The translations under genes were made by a program, and so were the position numbers. Source: Cryptomeria japonica (lineage: Eukaryota > Streptophyta > Pinopsida > Cupressales > Cupressaceae). Taken from it: a stretch of DNA of 64,000 bases. The notes beneath the pieces are model-generated. The model made no database searches. It was given only the letters and a program-made list of their open reading frames with translations, and had not been told where the DNA came from. This document shows positions 46,916 through 57,575 of this stretch, piece after piece. The stretch is from positions 830,140,160-830,204,159 of the forward strand of contig NC_081411.1 of assembly GCF_030272615.1 (NCBI RefSeq). The letters run 5' to 3'. The first letter of the stretch is position 1. Each line of letters begins with the position of its first letter.

Positions 46916-47163
46916 AAGTTGTTATTTTGTGATAAGTTCTTTGAACTGATTGTACTTCATTTTGTATTGCTTTGGCATTTGATGTCAAAAGGGGAGAGAT
47001 ATCTATGGAAAAACACATTATCTTTGGGGAGAGATATTCTGTATTTTAATTTCTAGTAAATGATCTCTTTTGGAGATTGTTGGTTTTTAATTTTTGGCAT
47101 TTTTGTTTTGGGACTTTGATGGTTTTTCCATCTTGTGTTGCCATCAATTTCAAAGGGGGAGAT
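46916..47163 (+). other. 3' UTR of G1 with polypurine tract
   Basis: Boxes AAAAGGGGAGAG (about 46988), TTGGGGAGAG (about 47026) and the terminal AAAGGGGGAGA (47152-47162) next to the 3' LTR. The upstream part of the same UTR is 45321-45427. Confidence 0.8.
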
Positions 47164-48230
47164 TGTTGGTATTTTGGATATGTTGATATGGTTTTTTCAT
47201 TGATGTCAACACTTGTCAACACCTGTCAATTCTTATCAGCACTTGGAGATCTTTGGTTATGTTCACCAACATGTTCAGTGACTTATGCACAATCACCAAT
47301 ATCTAGGTTACCAGCAGATTATATTGATCACCGGTACTTGGAATGACTTGAAGATTACTTGGTTATGTCAAAGACATTGATTGGACACTTGGTTTTGGCG
47401 ATTTGTTCATTGGTCTAATCAAGTTTTTGTTGTTACTAGAAAATAGGTCTAGGTTATGGACCGGCAAGCATATCTATTTCAGATCAACATGACACATCAT
47501 GAAGATGATTTATTATTATTGTAAATGCATTGAGATGACATCATGCATCACATATCAATTCATTTGTAATTGATTTTATTGTAATATCTTTTAGTGAGCC
47601 GACCTACACATTTTGGTCTTAGGTTATGGTATAAATATAAGATCTCATTTGTGAGATTGATATAGGATTTCAAAAAAGGTTTATAAGATTGTAATATTCA
47701 GTATATGTGAATATAAGCAGAGCTATACATGTAGACATCATTCAAGATTGAAGGAAGGTTTGAAGAAGGAAAATCAGAGCTTAACCGGTACTGAATCCAG
47801 CATATGAAGATTCTATTTTGAGCAATACATTATCATTGGTTTTAACTATCCAATTGTAGTCACTGTGACTCCCATTTTTTGATTGAGTAGTGAGATCTAG
47901 GTAGTTGGCCTTTCTGCATGTGCAAACTCCATATTGTACACACATACTATCTACAGTAGTATCATCTGATTGTGGGTAAGGTTTCCTACTGTGGTTTTTC
48001 CCCTTATAGGGTTTCCACGTACAAATATTTGTGTTATGTGTTGTGGATGTTATTGTCTTTTTGTTTCATGCATTAAACTTTACTGGTATTGCAATTAACT
48101 ATTAAACTATCTACCAACATTAAAGTTTGGTTTACCGACATTAAGCATTAAATTTGGTTATGTTAGTTTTGGTTTGTATTTATTGGACAACTAATTCACC
48201 CCCCCTCTCAGTTGCCTCTAGGACCTAACA
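47164..48230 (+). repeat. 3' LTR of G1
   Basis: Starts TGTTGGTATTTTGG, ends GGACCTAACA. Partner of 13245-14305. Confidence 0.92.
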
Positions 48231-48915
48231 AAATAATCTAGGCTTTTGAAATAGATAAAGAGCAACAAAGCAACGAAGATCAAGGAATTTTATGATAACT
48301 AAATCGTGAAACTCAGAAAATGAAGAATCAACCAACAAGTAATAAAGGAATATCAATGATCATTCATCAAGATGATTATATCAGTTAATGACCATGAGAA
48401 CATGTGAATGACATACAAGATTCATTGTTTATATCTTGATTTTATTGCTAATCATGTACTTTATATGACTCAAGGATTTTCATGACTAGAGAAGCTATGA
48501 TGGGGCATGATTATTCTCTTTGATTGATGTCTGTGGTTTATCTCTTACTACAGTATGTACTTGTCTAAGTATATGATCAACAAAAGATCAAGGAGGATGT
48601 TCCAAGTCATGCATGAAAGGGGATAATCCTTGTTTGTTCTGCAAGAAATACTCAGGTCAGCTTGATTCATTATATCAAGTTGCTTGTATAACCTTGCTAT
48701 ATTAAAATCAATGTAAGATATACTCAGGTTAGCTTGAATCTTTATGTCAAGTTGCTTGTATTTTCTCATAACATTTTAAAGCTCAATGATGAAATCAAGC
48801 ACTATTATAAGACAACATATGAAGAATGGCAATATAATTTTTAGTTATCTCATAATTTTAGATTAGCTCATTATTCATCTACATTATAAGCATTCATTGT
48901 TAGTTGCATTATAAG
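48231..48915 (+). other. Element A 3' region between G1 and D
   Basis: Noncoding continuation of A. It holds a direct duplication of about 45 bp: 48646-48690 and 48716-48760 (ATACTCAGGTYAGCTTGA ... TCAAGTTGCTTGTAT). GGGGCATG near 48500 recalls 28577 of B. No gene seen. Confidence 0.6.
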
Positions 48916-49053
48916 TGTTACAAGATAGGGTTGTCGTTTCACCAAAAGATCAACCTGTCGATGCCCGATACAACCACTAGACTTATAGAATCCACAGGAG
49001 GTCGTTAAACCATGTCACGAATCCCCATGAGGGACACTGGCCCACTGCCAACA
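48916..49053 (-). repeat. 3' LTR of D (138 bp)
   Basis: On the minus strand TGTTGGCAGTGGGCC ... CTATCTTGTAACA. About 85-90% like 57576-57712 by eye, with the shared core TAGTGGTTGTAT and CCCTCATGGGGATTC. Confidence 0.88.
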
Positions 49054-49119
49054 ATCCCCCTCCCAACATCACTTGTTGTGGCTTGCATGATTGAAACTTG
49101 TGACCAAGCTCTAATACCA
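49054..49119 (-). other. Miniature body of D: primer site to polypurine tract
   Basis: Minus strand: primer site TGGTATTAGAGC (49119-49108), then CTTGG..., ending in the polypurine tract TGGGAGGGGGAT (49065-49054) that abuts the LTR. This is a full TRIM interior in 66 bp. Confidence 0.82.
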
Positions 49120-49535
49120 CTACTCCCCCTTTGACATCAATGACAAAGGATGTCAAAAGAATCAAAGAATTCAAACTTTACCTAGAAACCTATAATCGAA
49201 TATGTACAATCTGGAAAATATTTGCCAAAAATAAGTTAAGACCTTGCAAAAACTTAGTACTGTCAGAAATTATGGTCTCAGTCTGTCAGATCATATTGGT
49301 GAGATAATGCATCTATTTCTCTAGTGATCTTTCTCCTTGAATAGTCACTTTAGACAGCTCATTTTGGTGTGTTAATAAGTTGTCCAATCTAGGACCAAGC
49401 TTGTTCTTCAACTCTCAAGTTTTCATTCTCAACCTTGCCTTCTCTCTTTCTAATTTCTCAATCTTCTCTTCATAGGTTGCCATTTCTTGATCCAAAACTG
49501 AAGTAAGTTCTGAAGAACCAATCATATTATTAGCT
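49120..49535 (-). pseudogene. Captured C-family ORF2 end and 3' UTR in D (distal piece)
   Basis: Minus strand: DIANNMIGSSELTSVLDQEM, YEEKIEKLEREKARL, NKLGPRLDNLL, matching NIANNLIGSSDSFFELE, EEKIKKLENEKQEI and CRLGPRLEYLI of C (54890-55065). It then runs through the 3' UTR to GATGTCAAAGGGGGAG at 49143-49124 and joins the primer site of D directly. So the cargo includes C-type noncoding 3' sequence. Confidence 0.82.
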
Positions 49536-49540
49536 ATATC

Positions 49541-50328
49541 TAATGGCAAATGCACACTCCAATGAGAAATTGTAGGTGATTGAAGGTTTTGTCATTAACA
49601 AAAACCTTGCAGCCATATGATACTGACATGACAAATATATCGGCACCAACAAGGACAAACTCTACACTGGCATGTAGAACATCGGCAGTGAAAGGAAGGA
49701 TACCGACACCCTGGCCGACAAGAATTTTGTTGATAATATATTTTGAAATTAATTGAAAAATCATTGTAAGCCGACATGGCGAGTTGTAATATGACTCATA
49801 TATGTATGAGATCATTATAGAACATTTTAAAACAATGAGATAGGCAAAATTATGAAGACCTAATATGCGAATTATAGGTTAAGGGTTTATGTATGAAGCA
49901 AAGCTAAAACTGGTATTGGATCTAGCATAGCAAATGCTAATTTGAAGCAGTACAAGACATTGGATTTGTATAATCCATTTTTGTAAGTCAGTGTGACTTC
50001 TTTTGTAATTGAGCAGTGAGCTCTAGACACTTGGCCTTCCTGCATGTGCAAGCCCCTCTTGTAAAATAGGAATATTCCCTTATTGGCTAGTAAGTGAATA
50101 TTGTGGGTCACAAATCCCACCGAGGTTTTTCCCACACCAGGTTTCCTCGTTAAACTACTATGTTATGATGTACTTTTAATGTGGTTGTTGTTATTCTTGT
50201 TTACTACATTATTTGTGGTTTACCAGTACTTAGTATTGATATGCTTTACATGTTTTAAATCAAGTAAATTCATTAACCGGTTAGATACTGATTCACCCCC
50301 CCTCTCAGTATCTTTGGGAATCCTAACA
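49541..50328 (+). repeat. 5' LTR of C
   Basis: Starts TAATGGCAAATGCACACTCC (3' copy: TGTTGGCAAATGC), ends TCCTAACA. Contains CCACCGAGGTTTTTCCCACA and a poly-C run at 50295-50303. Confidence 0.92.
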
Positions 50329-50330
50329 AT

Positions 50331-50342
50331 TGGTATTAGAGC
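50331..50342 (+). other. Primer-binding site of C
   Basis: TGGTATTAGAGC, one transition from the initiator-Met site. Confidence 0.88.
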
Positions 50343-50399
50343 TTGGTCCTCTATTTTTAGAAGCCTAACAACTTGAGGAAGATCTTTACACTAGTAGAG

Positions 50400-51410
50400 A
50401 TGGAAAACTTGAAGAAACAATTGGAAACAACTCTTTCAGACTATGATGCAGAAAAATTGAAAAATATCAAACTTGAAGATGATCTAAAGGCTTCTCTAGA
50501 CATTATTCAAGCACTTTAAGAAAATCTTACCATTGCAAGAAATAAGAGAAGAGAACTTTGTGAGAAGATGTAGAATGAGAATGATGAAAATGAAACTCTT
50601 AATGATCTGGTAAACAAGCTAAGATAAGAAAATAGTACAACAAAGAATGAGATGCAGGATATGACTATGAGATTTTGTAAAGAAATTGAAGATAGGAAGA
50701 AAAATGAAGAAGACTTGACTAGAAGACTGAATGATGCTGCAAAAGAAAACACAAGACTTAGTCATGAAAATGATATGTTGAAGACAAATCTAATGCATAC
50801 ACAAAATGACACAAATGAACTCATGAGACAGAAATGAATCTTGGAAAGAGAATTGGCTACTGCAAATCAACACAAGGAGAAATTCAAGAAAAGCTCAGAA
50901 GAACTTGGTGACATGCTGAAGAATCAGAAACCTAATGGTGACACTAATGGCCTTGGATTTGAAATTGGTGAAAGCTCTAGTACTACAAACACACACAGCA
51001 AACCGCTAAGGCAACCAAATGCTTATAAATTTAATGGCAAATGCTTTAACTATAACAAGTATGGTCATAGAGAAAATCAGTGTAGATCTAGAAATTATCA
51101 GAACACTAATACACCCACCAGTCAATGTTCTAAATGCAACAAAGTTGGTCATAATTCAGAGAATTGTAGAACAAATGTAAGATGTTATGTTTGTGGGAGA
51201 TTTGGACACTTATCTAATCAATGCAGAACACAAACTGGCATAGGATATGGGAAAGTTATTCAGAAAAACAATGTGACCTGTTATGCTTGTGACAAGATTG
51301 GACATATTGCAAAATTTTGTAGAAGTAAGGCACCACCGACAAATAATAATGGTGCTAGTTTGAAACGTAAAGAAAAGGTTGAAGAGGTAAAGCAAGAATT
51401 CTCAAAATAA
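50400..51410 (+). pseudogene. gag-like coiled-coil protein with four zinc-knuckle motifs, element C
   Basis: ATG at 50400, one frame with four stops (50517, 50571, 50625 and 50835 region), each explicable as CAA/CAG to TAA/TAG or TGG/CGA to TGA. Residues 1-190 are Glu/Lys/Leu/Asn-rich, heptad-like coiled coil (MENLKKQLETTLSDYDAEKL). The knuckles are CFNYNKYGHRENQC, CSKCNKVGHNSENC, CYVCGRFGHLSNQC and CYACDKIGHIAKFC (51047-51335). The first has Tyr at the second Cys, as in G1 and G2. The tail is Lys-rich. A nucleocapsid-like RNA-binding role is inferred from the knuckles. It lacks a recognisable copia capsid core such as that in G1. Confidence 0.78.
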
Positions 51411-51758
51411 TGGATCAAAAAGTCAGATCAGAATATTGATGGGAATACTCCTCCACTAGCAAAATAGAGTAACACTCCACCGATAGGAGACTCCTCATCT
51501 AACTGAAGGAAAATCCTTTGAGGGTTTAGCAACAAATGAAATACATGCTATTATTCCCTTAGTTAATGGTGAAAAATTGAAATCACTTCTACACCGACAG
51601 ATGAGTTGTTGTAACTTAAACCGACAAGCATTAAATGTGGTGGTTGGCAAAAATAACATTATAAAGCAAGTGTTTTGGCTCTATTTTTCATTCACTAAGC
51701 ATTCAAATCTTTGAGAGCATGAAAATCCCAAGCGAAGGCATTCCAAGAAAATAAGTGA
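51411..51758 (+). other. Junction between the two frames of C
   Basis: The frame of the knuckle protein continues with stops to about 51520; SFEGLATNEIHAIIPLVNGE appears in another frame and resembles an aspartic-protease N-terminal strand only loosely (no D-S/T-G). Nothing else supported. Confidence 0.45.
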
Positions 51759-54700
51759 AGCAATCTATCAAATCATTTATCCTTAAGGCAGATCAAGGTA
51801 TTTATAGCAATAGCATCTTCATCCACTCCTAAATTTATTGCAAACCATGCTGTTGTTGAAGTTGTTAAGTGACCTAGACCCATTTTTTAGCTAGTTCCTG
51901 AAATTGCTAAGAAAGATGATAGCATAGGTGCATTCTCTCAAATCCCTAAAGGAGTAGTATATGTTGAAGACCCTAGAATGTATATACACTGTCATATTGA
52001 TGAGCTAGGTGATGATGAAATTAAAAATATGTATAAGACTATAATCTGTGATGAATCTGGTAATGTCAAACTTGAACACAAGATAATAGAAACCCTAGGT
52101 TTCACATAAATTCTTAGTATCCCAAATTTCCCCAAGGATGTCATAATAATTGTGTTAAGCAGGGTACATGGTGAATTTTTCTAGTTAGACTCTATTCACA
52201 AGATCACAAAAGAAGTAGTAAGGGCAGTAACAGGGTTACCCTCCACTGGCAATAGACCTGACAAAACTAAGAAGGTCTCAAATGACTTGGTGATAAGCCT
52301 AACCGGTGTAACATTTGACAAGAGATCACTAAGGGTAAACAATGTAAAGGATACAAATATCAGGTTTATCAGTATGATCCTAGGTTATAAGGCTACACGT
52401 GCAAATAGGTTAAACTCAATTTCTAGCCTATGTATTAAAAGTGCCTATGATATGGTAAATGATAATGCAAGGATAGACATATGTGAATGGCTTAAAGATG
52501 AGCTAATAGACAATCTAGGAAAGATCAAAAGGGAAAAGAAAGGATCATTCAGATTTGGAAACCTACTTGTTTGTCTGATGCTATACATAACCAAACAAGT
52601 ACCCGATATTGGTGCTAAATATTTTGGATTTGATATACCGGTAGGAAAACAACTATCAAAATTGCTGAACAATATGGGAGAAAACAAAGAGAAAAACATA
52701 AATGAGCACTTTCAAGCACTAAAGGCTTGAATGAAAACAAGAGTAAGGTTATCACAAGCTATTGTGGATAAATACCAAAAGGAAATCTATTTTGTAATAA
52801 AGAAAGATGAAATTTAAATAGAGGCAGTTGTTCTTAGAACCATCTGGGTAACTAAAATGGGGTATGAGACAGATGAAAACATAATAGAAACTTATACAAA
52901 AGCCCTCCTAGAAGCTCCTAAGGAACCAGAAGAAAAAGTATTTGGTAGTGTTGAAACTATAGAAAGCCAAATTCAATCAAGGAAAAGAGTTAAGAAGGTT
53001 GACGCAAATGTTAGAAAAGGAACTCGGCAGGCAAAAGCTATTAAAGAAGATGTGCTAAAACAAACCAATATAACTGAAAGTGAGTTGGAAGCACTTCAAC
53101 TGGAAACTCGCCTTTCACTGGTTGGAACTTCTTCAGAAAGTGACATACCTACTGTATTCAAGAGAGTTGAAAGGAAAAGAAAACCTTCACTGACACCTTC
53201 TCCTACACCAAAAAGGACAAGACAAAAGAAACAGGTAGTGAGGCCCCCAACAAACAAAATAACTCCAAAAGCAAAGAAGTTGACTCCTAAGAAGAAGTCA
53301 AAACAAACTATAGCTCCTGTTGATAAATTACTAAATGAAATTACTGAGGATGTCAAGTTGAAGAATATTAGCAAACTGTATAACACACTATCCGCTGATG
53401 ACAAAGAGAGAGTAGAGAATAGTGTAATATTACACCTAGATATTTTCAAGAAATTTTTTGTGCAAGTTGTTGATGAAATACCGATAGATTTATATAACAG
53501 ACTAGAATCTAGAAGAGTAGCTATTATTGAGCTAGATAAGAAAATAAAGATTGAAAAACTACTTGTAGTGCACCCTGTTAACTCACCTGATGAGATAGAT
53601 CAATTAATCTCTGAGGCTAACCGGTTAGTATTCTCAACTACTCACCGACATGTAGCACTAATGGAAGGAAGAGTGAATCAAGTAACAAAGGAAACAATAG
53701 ATGCATGGGATATATTCCTAGTAGAAAAAGAGAAATAGGAAGAGTATCAAAAACCTAAAACCTTCAAGGTATATCATAAGGACAAGGACAAAGGAAAAGG
53801 CAAGGTTGGTGGACCTCCCAGTATAAAGATAACATATAACTTACCCCCACCGCCTCTAGATACTCCACCAGTAGACACTACTAAAAATCAACCGACAACT
53901 GAGAGTATGGATACACCATGTGAGGATACAAATCCTAATTCTAAGGTGTAATATACAATGAACATTGACACTCAGGAAGTCAATATTGTGGTGGATAAGG
54001 AATCAACTAAGAAATCATATGTGGCAATAGAGCCACCGACAAAAAATATTGCAGTTGAAAACATTGGAATTGGGGAACTAAAACAAATGGAAGGATCATG
54101 TGAACCCTCAAACACTGGAATGGCAAAGACCACAGATGTGCATACTGATGCATCCACTAAGCCACCGATAACTACTGAAACCGAAAAAATGACTGAGTCA
54201 CCGATAATAGGTAGCACAAAGGAAAAATTGGTAGTGGACAACATAGAGAAACAAGGAGAGCAACAAGCTCCTTCATAGGTATAGGTTGAAGAATAGGTAC
54301 AAACAAAGACAGTGCCATCGTTCCAAAATGAAAAGCCTAAAATTTTGCTTGTAGAAATGCAAACTCAAATAGATCCTCCTAAGAAAGAGGAAAGAAAAGC
54401 TATAACTACAACCAGCGGATTACAGATTGTAAAAACTATTGGACAAACATCTGATATAGCCATGACTAAATTCAGACCTACTAATGTAACTGAAGTCTTA
54501 TTGGATTCTATAAAGAAAATAATAGAGTGCAATGCACAAGCCTATAAGGCTATAGATGACACTTCACCAATTTTGAAGATGATAGCTCCAAAGTGTAACA
54601 TAGACAATAAAGATTCTTTGAGCCAATTAGACACATTGTCTAAGTATATAACCAACAACCTAATAATACTGGACAAAAAAAATGAGGATACATTTAAGGA

Positions 54701-55256
54701 AAGAATGATAAAAGAGAAAGAGAAATTATTTATGGAAATTGTGAATAAGAACAAAGAGGAAATGGATACTCTTTTACTGGAACTAAGTGAAATCATTTTT
54801 TACTTCAAGAAACTATACAGAGACACATGCAAAACAGATGTATTAACAGAGAATCTTGACAAAGAAATCGGAAAAGCACAAGATAAGATTAATAATATTG
54901 CTAATAATCTAATTGGATCATCAGACTCATTTTTTGAATTAGAGAAGAAAATTGGAGAGTAGGAAGAGAAAATCAAGAAACTAGAAAATGAAAAACAAGA
55001 AATAAAGGATAAAGCTAAGAACATAAAATGCAGACTTGGTCCAAGACTAGAGTATCTTATTTCTTTGAGAAAAGAAATATCTGAGGCTCTGGTTCCTAGA
55101 ATAAAGACACTGGAAGAGAAAATGCACATACTCACTAGTACAGTGTAAAGAACCCAAGAGGCTATAAAAGATAGTAAGACATTCAGCAACAACATAAATT
55201 TAATTTTGACAGATATTTTTCAGATTGTAACCCATCGGTTACAAGAATCTAAGTAG
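51759..55256 (+). pseudogene. ORF2 of C: about 1,160-codon protein of unknown function
   Basis: One frame from 51759 to the TAG at 55254-55256, with roughly ten stops, mostly explicable by C to T. Not recognised. The N-terminal third is globular-looking (PKGVVYVEDPRMYIHCHIDE; TKEVVRAVTGLPSTG; FRFGNLLVCLMLYITKQVPD). The middle is basic with PTPKRTRQKKQ and KAKKLTPKKKSKQ, nuclear-signal-like. ELDKKIKIEKLLVVHPVNSP and EANRLVFSTTHRHVALMEGR follow. The acidic, Thr-rich part near 53958-54290 precedes TNVTEVLLDSIKKIIECNAQ, and the C-terminus is coiled coil (IGEEEEKIKKLENEKQE-like). The D copy shares the last half. No DED, RNase H, RT or DDE motif. The start is unknown; a frameshift from the first frame is possible. 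Confidence 0.7.
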
Positions 55257-55501
55257 GACTCCACTAACAGTGAATGACAACCTTTGTCATTGATGTCAAA
55301 GGGGGAGTAGAGGCAAGGAGAAAAATAATCAGCAGAAAAATGATCAGTAGATGACACCATAAGCTCAGGGGGAGCACATTCTTTTTGGGTAACACATTTT
55401 TGGTAAAACAATTCTTGCAGTCTATTTTTTGGGGGGATATCAGTTTTGGACACTTTTTTATTTTTCTCATGAGTGTTGCCATCAATGCCAAAGGGGGAGA
55501 T
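55257..55501 (+). other. 3' UTR of C with polypurine boxes
   Basis: AAAGGGGGAGT (about 55299), CAGGGGGAGC (about 55367), TTGGGGGGAT (about 55430) and the terminal AAAGGGGGAGA (55490-55500). Same phrase 'catcaatgccaaagggggaga' as in G2. Confidence 0.8.
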
Positions 55502-56287
55502 TGTTGGCAAATGCACACTCTAATGAGAAATTGTAGGTGATTTAAGGTTTTGTCATTGATGCCAACCTTGCAATCATATGATATTGGCAAGACAAATATA
55601 TTGGCACCAACAATGACAAACTCTACACCGACACACATAACACCGACATTGAAAGGAAGGATATCGGCACCCTAGCCGAAAGGAATTTTGTTGATAATAT
55701 ATTTTGTAATTAATTAAAAAATCATTGTAAGCCGACATGGCGAGTTGTAATATGACTCATATATGTATGAGATCATTATAGAACATTTGAAAACAATGAG
55801 ATAGGTGAAATTATGTAGACCTAATATGCGATTATAGGTTAAGGGTTTATGTATGAAGCAGAGCTAAAACTGGTACTAGATCTGGCATAGCAAATGCTAA
55901 TTTGAAGCAGTACAAGACATTGGATTTATATAATCCATTTTTGTAAGTCAGTGTGACTTCTTTTGTAATTGAGCAGTGAGCTCTAGGAACTTGGCCTTCC
56001 TGCATGTACATGCCCCTCTTGTAAAACAGTAATATTCCCTTATTGGCCAGTAAGTGAATATTGTGGGTCACAAATCCCACCGAGGTTTTTCCCACACCGG
56101 GTTTCCTCATTAAACTACTATGTTATGGTGGAATTTTCATGTGGTTATTGTTATTCTTGTTTACTACATTATTTTTGGTTTACTGGTACTCAGTATTGAT
56201 ATGCTTTACATGTTTTAAATCAAGTAAATTAATTAACTGGTTAGATATTGACTCACCCCCCTCTCAGTATCTTTGGGAATCCTAACA
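55502..56287 (+). repeat. 3' LTR of C
   Basis: Starts TGTTGGCAAATGC, ends AATCCTAACA. Collinear with 49541-50328 and with the solo LTR 19513-20295. Confidence 0.93.
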
Positions 56288-56292
56288 ATATC

Positions 56293-57575
56293 ATCAATTT
56301 CCTTTTGTGTTTTCCTTATTTTCTTATCAATATCCTCTATTAAATGGTGTGGTTTACATGCTTCCCTGTACAACTCTTTGTATTCCAAAATGGTGGAATT
56401 TAGTGCTGGTAACAAAGAATCAATCTGTCATGTATAGTCTTTAATTGTCTCATCAAAGAATTCATCTTTCTCCTTATTCACTCTTTCCTTAATGGTCTCT
56501 TCATTTATTTTATCCATAGTTTGAATGTTAGAAGCAATGAATTTGGACAATGTGTCCAATTTGCCTATAGATCCATCAATATGATCAACTTTACATGCCA
56601 GTGCAATCATTTGCAAAATTGGTAAAGTATCATCAATGGCCTTAAATGCTAAGGCATTGCATTCTGTAATCCTCTTTATTGAATCTAAAAGTACATCTGC
56701 AACATTTGTTGGTCTATAATTCATAGTAGAGGTGCTAGGAGAAGTGCTTGGTTCTACAATTGGTTTCTTTTCTTCTTCAGATGTCTACATAGTTACCTTA
56801 ACCACTTCTTCTTCCTTGCTTCCATCTTTAACCTCTCTTCATCCACTTTTTCTTCCTTCTTATCTTCATTCTTATTTTTAACCTTACTTTCTATCTTACT
56901 ATCTATCAGTTCAGATATATTCTATTTATGTCCCTTTTCTACTTCTGCCGTATTTCAGTGTTAAGCTAAGAGTCAATAGTGTTCATCAGTGACTCAAAGA
57001 TCACAACATTTGTAGCTTCTACTTTCTTTACCTCTGTAGTATCCTTATCCAATACAATATTGATATCCTAGGTGTCCATATTCATGGTAAAAATAATGTC
57101 TGACTCCGGATTAATGTCATATTTTGTTACTTCCTCTGACTTCTCTTCTTCAGGCTGACTATCCATTTGTGCCAATGCCTTTAAGATTATTAGAGGGGTG
57201 TCGCATGCTGGTGGAGGTAGATTATCCTTAACTATAATATCCAATATATTGCCAATCTTACTCTTACCCTTGTCTATCTTTTGATACACTTTAGTGAATG
57301 ACTTATCCATCTTTTTTCTATCTTTCTCTTCATTCTTCTCTCTCTCAACACAAAATATGTCTCCTTTATCATTCGTTTCATCTGCAATTTATTTCACTCT
57401 ATCGGTGATAAGACTAACTTGCCGGTGACCACTCACAAAAATAGTTTTATTGGCTTTAGATATAAGATCATCAATTTCCTGCTTGGAATTAACAAGATGG
57501 ACAACTAATAGAGCTTCTACCTTCAATTTCTTATCAAGTTCCATAACAAACATTCTCTTTTCTTCTAATATTCCT
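56293..57575 (-). pseudogene. Captured C-family ORF2 fragment in D (proximal piece)
   Basis: Minus strand from the 5' LTR of D: GILEEKRMFVMELDKKLKVE, LLVVHLVNSKQEIDDLISKA, NKTIFVSGHRQVSLITDRV, matching NRLESRRVAIIELDKKIKIE, LLVVHPVNSPDEIDQLISEA, NRLVFSTTHRHVALMEGRV of C. Then KIDKGKSKIGNILDI (57310-57068), and YRPTNVADVLLDSIKRITEC ... AFKAIDDTLPILQMIALACK (56724-56428), and LYREACKPHHLIEDIDKKIR (56415-56293). Frameshifts separate the pieces. It starts in the middle of the ORF, so it is a fragment, truncated exactly at the LTR of D. Confidence 0.85.

Larger units (their letters stand above)
13245..48230 (+). mobile_element. G1: Ty1/copia retrotransposon, split by B, G2 and F
   Basis: G1 has two LTRs of 1061 and 1067 bp, an initiator-Met primer site, gag, protease, integrase, RT, RNase H and a polypurine tract. 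Removing B, G2 and F leaves about 6.6 kb, the same as G2 (6.7 kb). Gene order (integrase before RT) is that of Ty1/copia. The reading frame resumes after each insertion: gag across B, RNase H across G2, 3' UTR across F. The flanking target sequences AAAAC (13240-13244) and AAATA (48231-48235) match poorly, so the TSD is decayed or the ends are off by a base. Confidence 0.9.
49541..56287 (+). mobile_element. C: 6.7 kb LTR retrotransposon without polymerase genes, TSD ATATC
   Basis: LTRs 49541-50328 (788 bp) and 55502-56287 (786 bp), initiator-Met-type primer site, polypurine tract AAAGGGGGAGA (55490-55500), and ATATC at 49536-49540 and 56288-56292. The interior has a coiled-coil plus zinc-knuckle frame and a second frame of about 1,160 codons. 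No protease, integrase, RT or RNase H motif is present in any frame, and there is no room for them. It would need enzymes from another element; its primer site, 3' UTR boxes and knuckle resemble those of G1/G2. Confidence 0.9.

Noticed and set aside
13240-48235. Perfect TSD for G1
   Set aside because: AAAAC and AAATA agree only in part; element limits rest on LTRs instead.
51520-51660. Protease-like strand in C (EIHAIIPLVNGEK...)
   Set aside because: No D-S/T-G motif and it ends within 60 codons; too weak to call.
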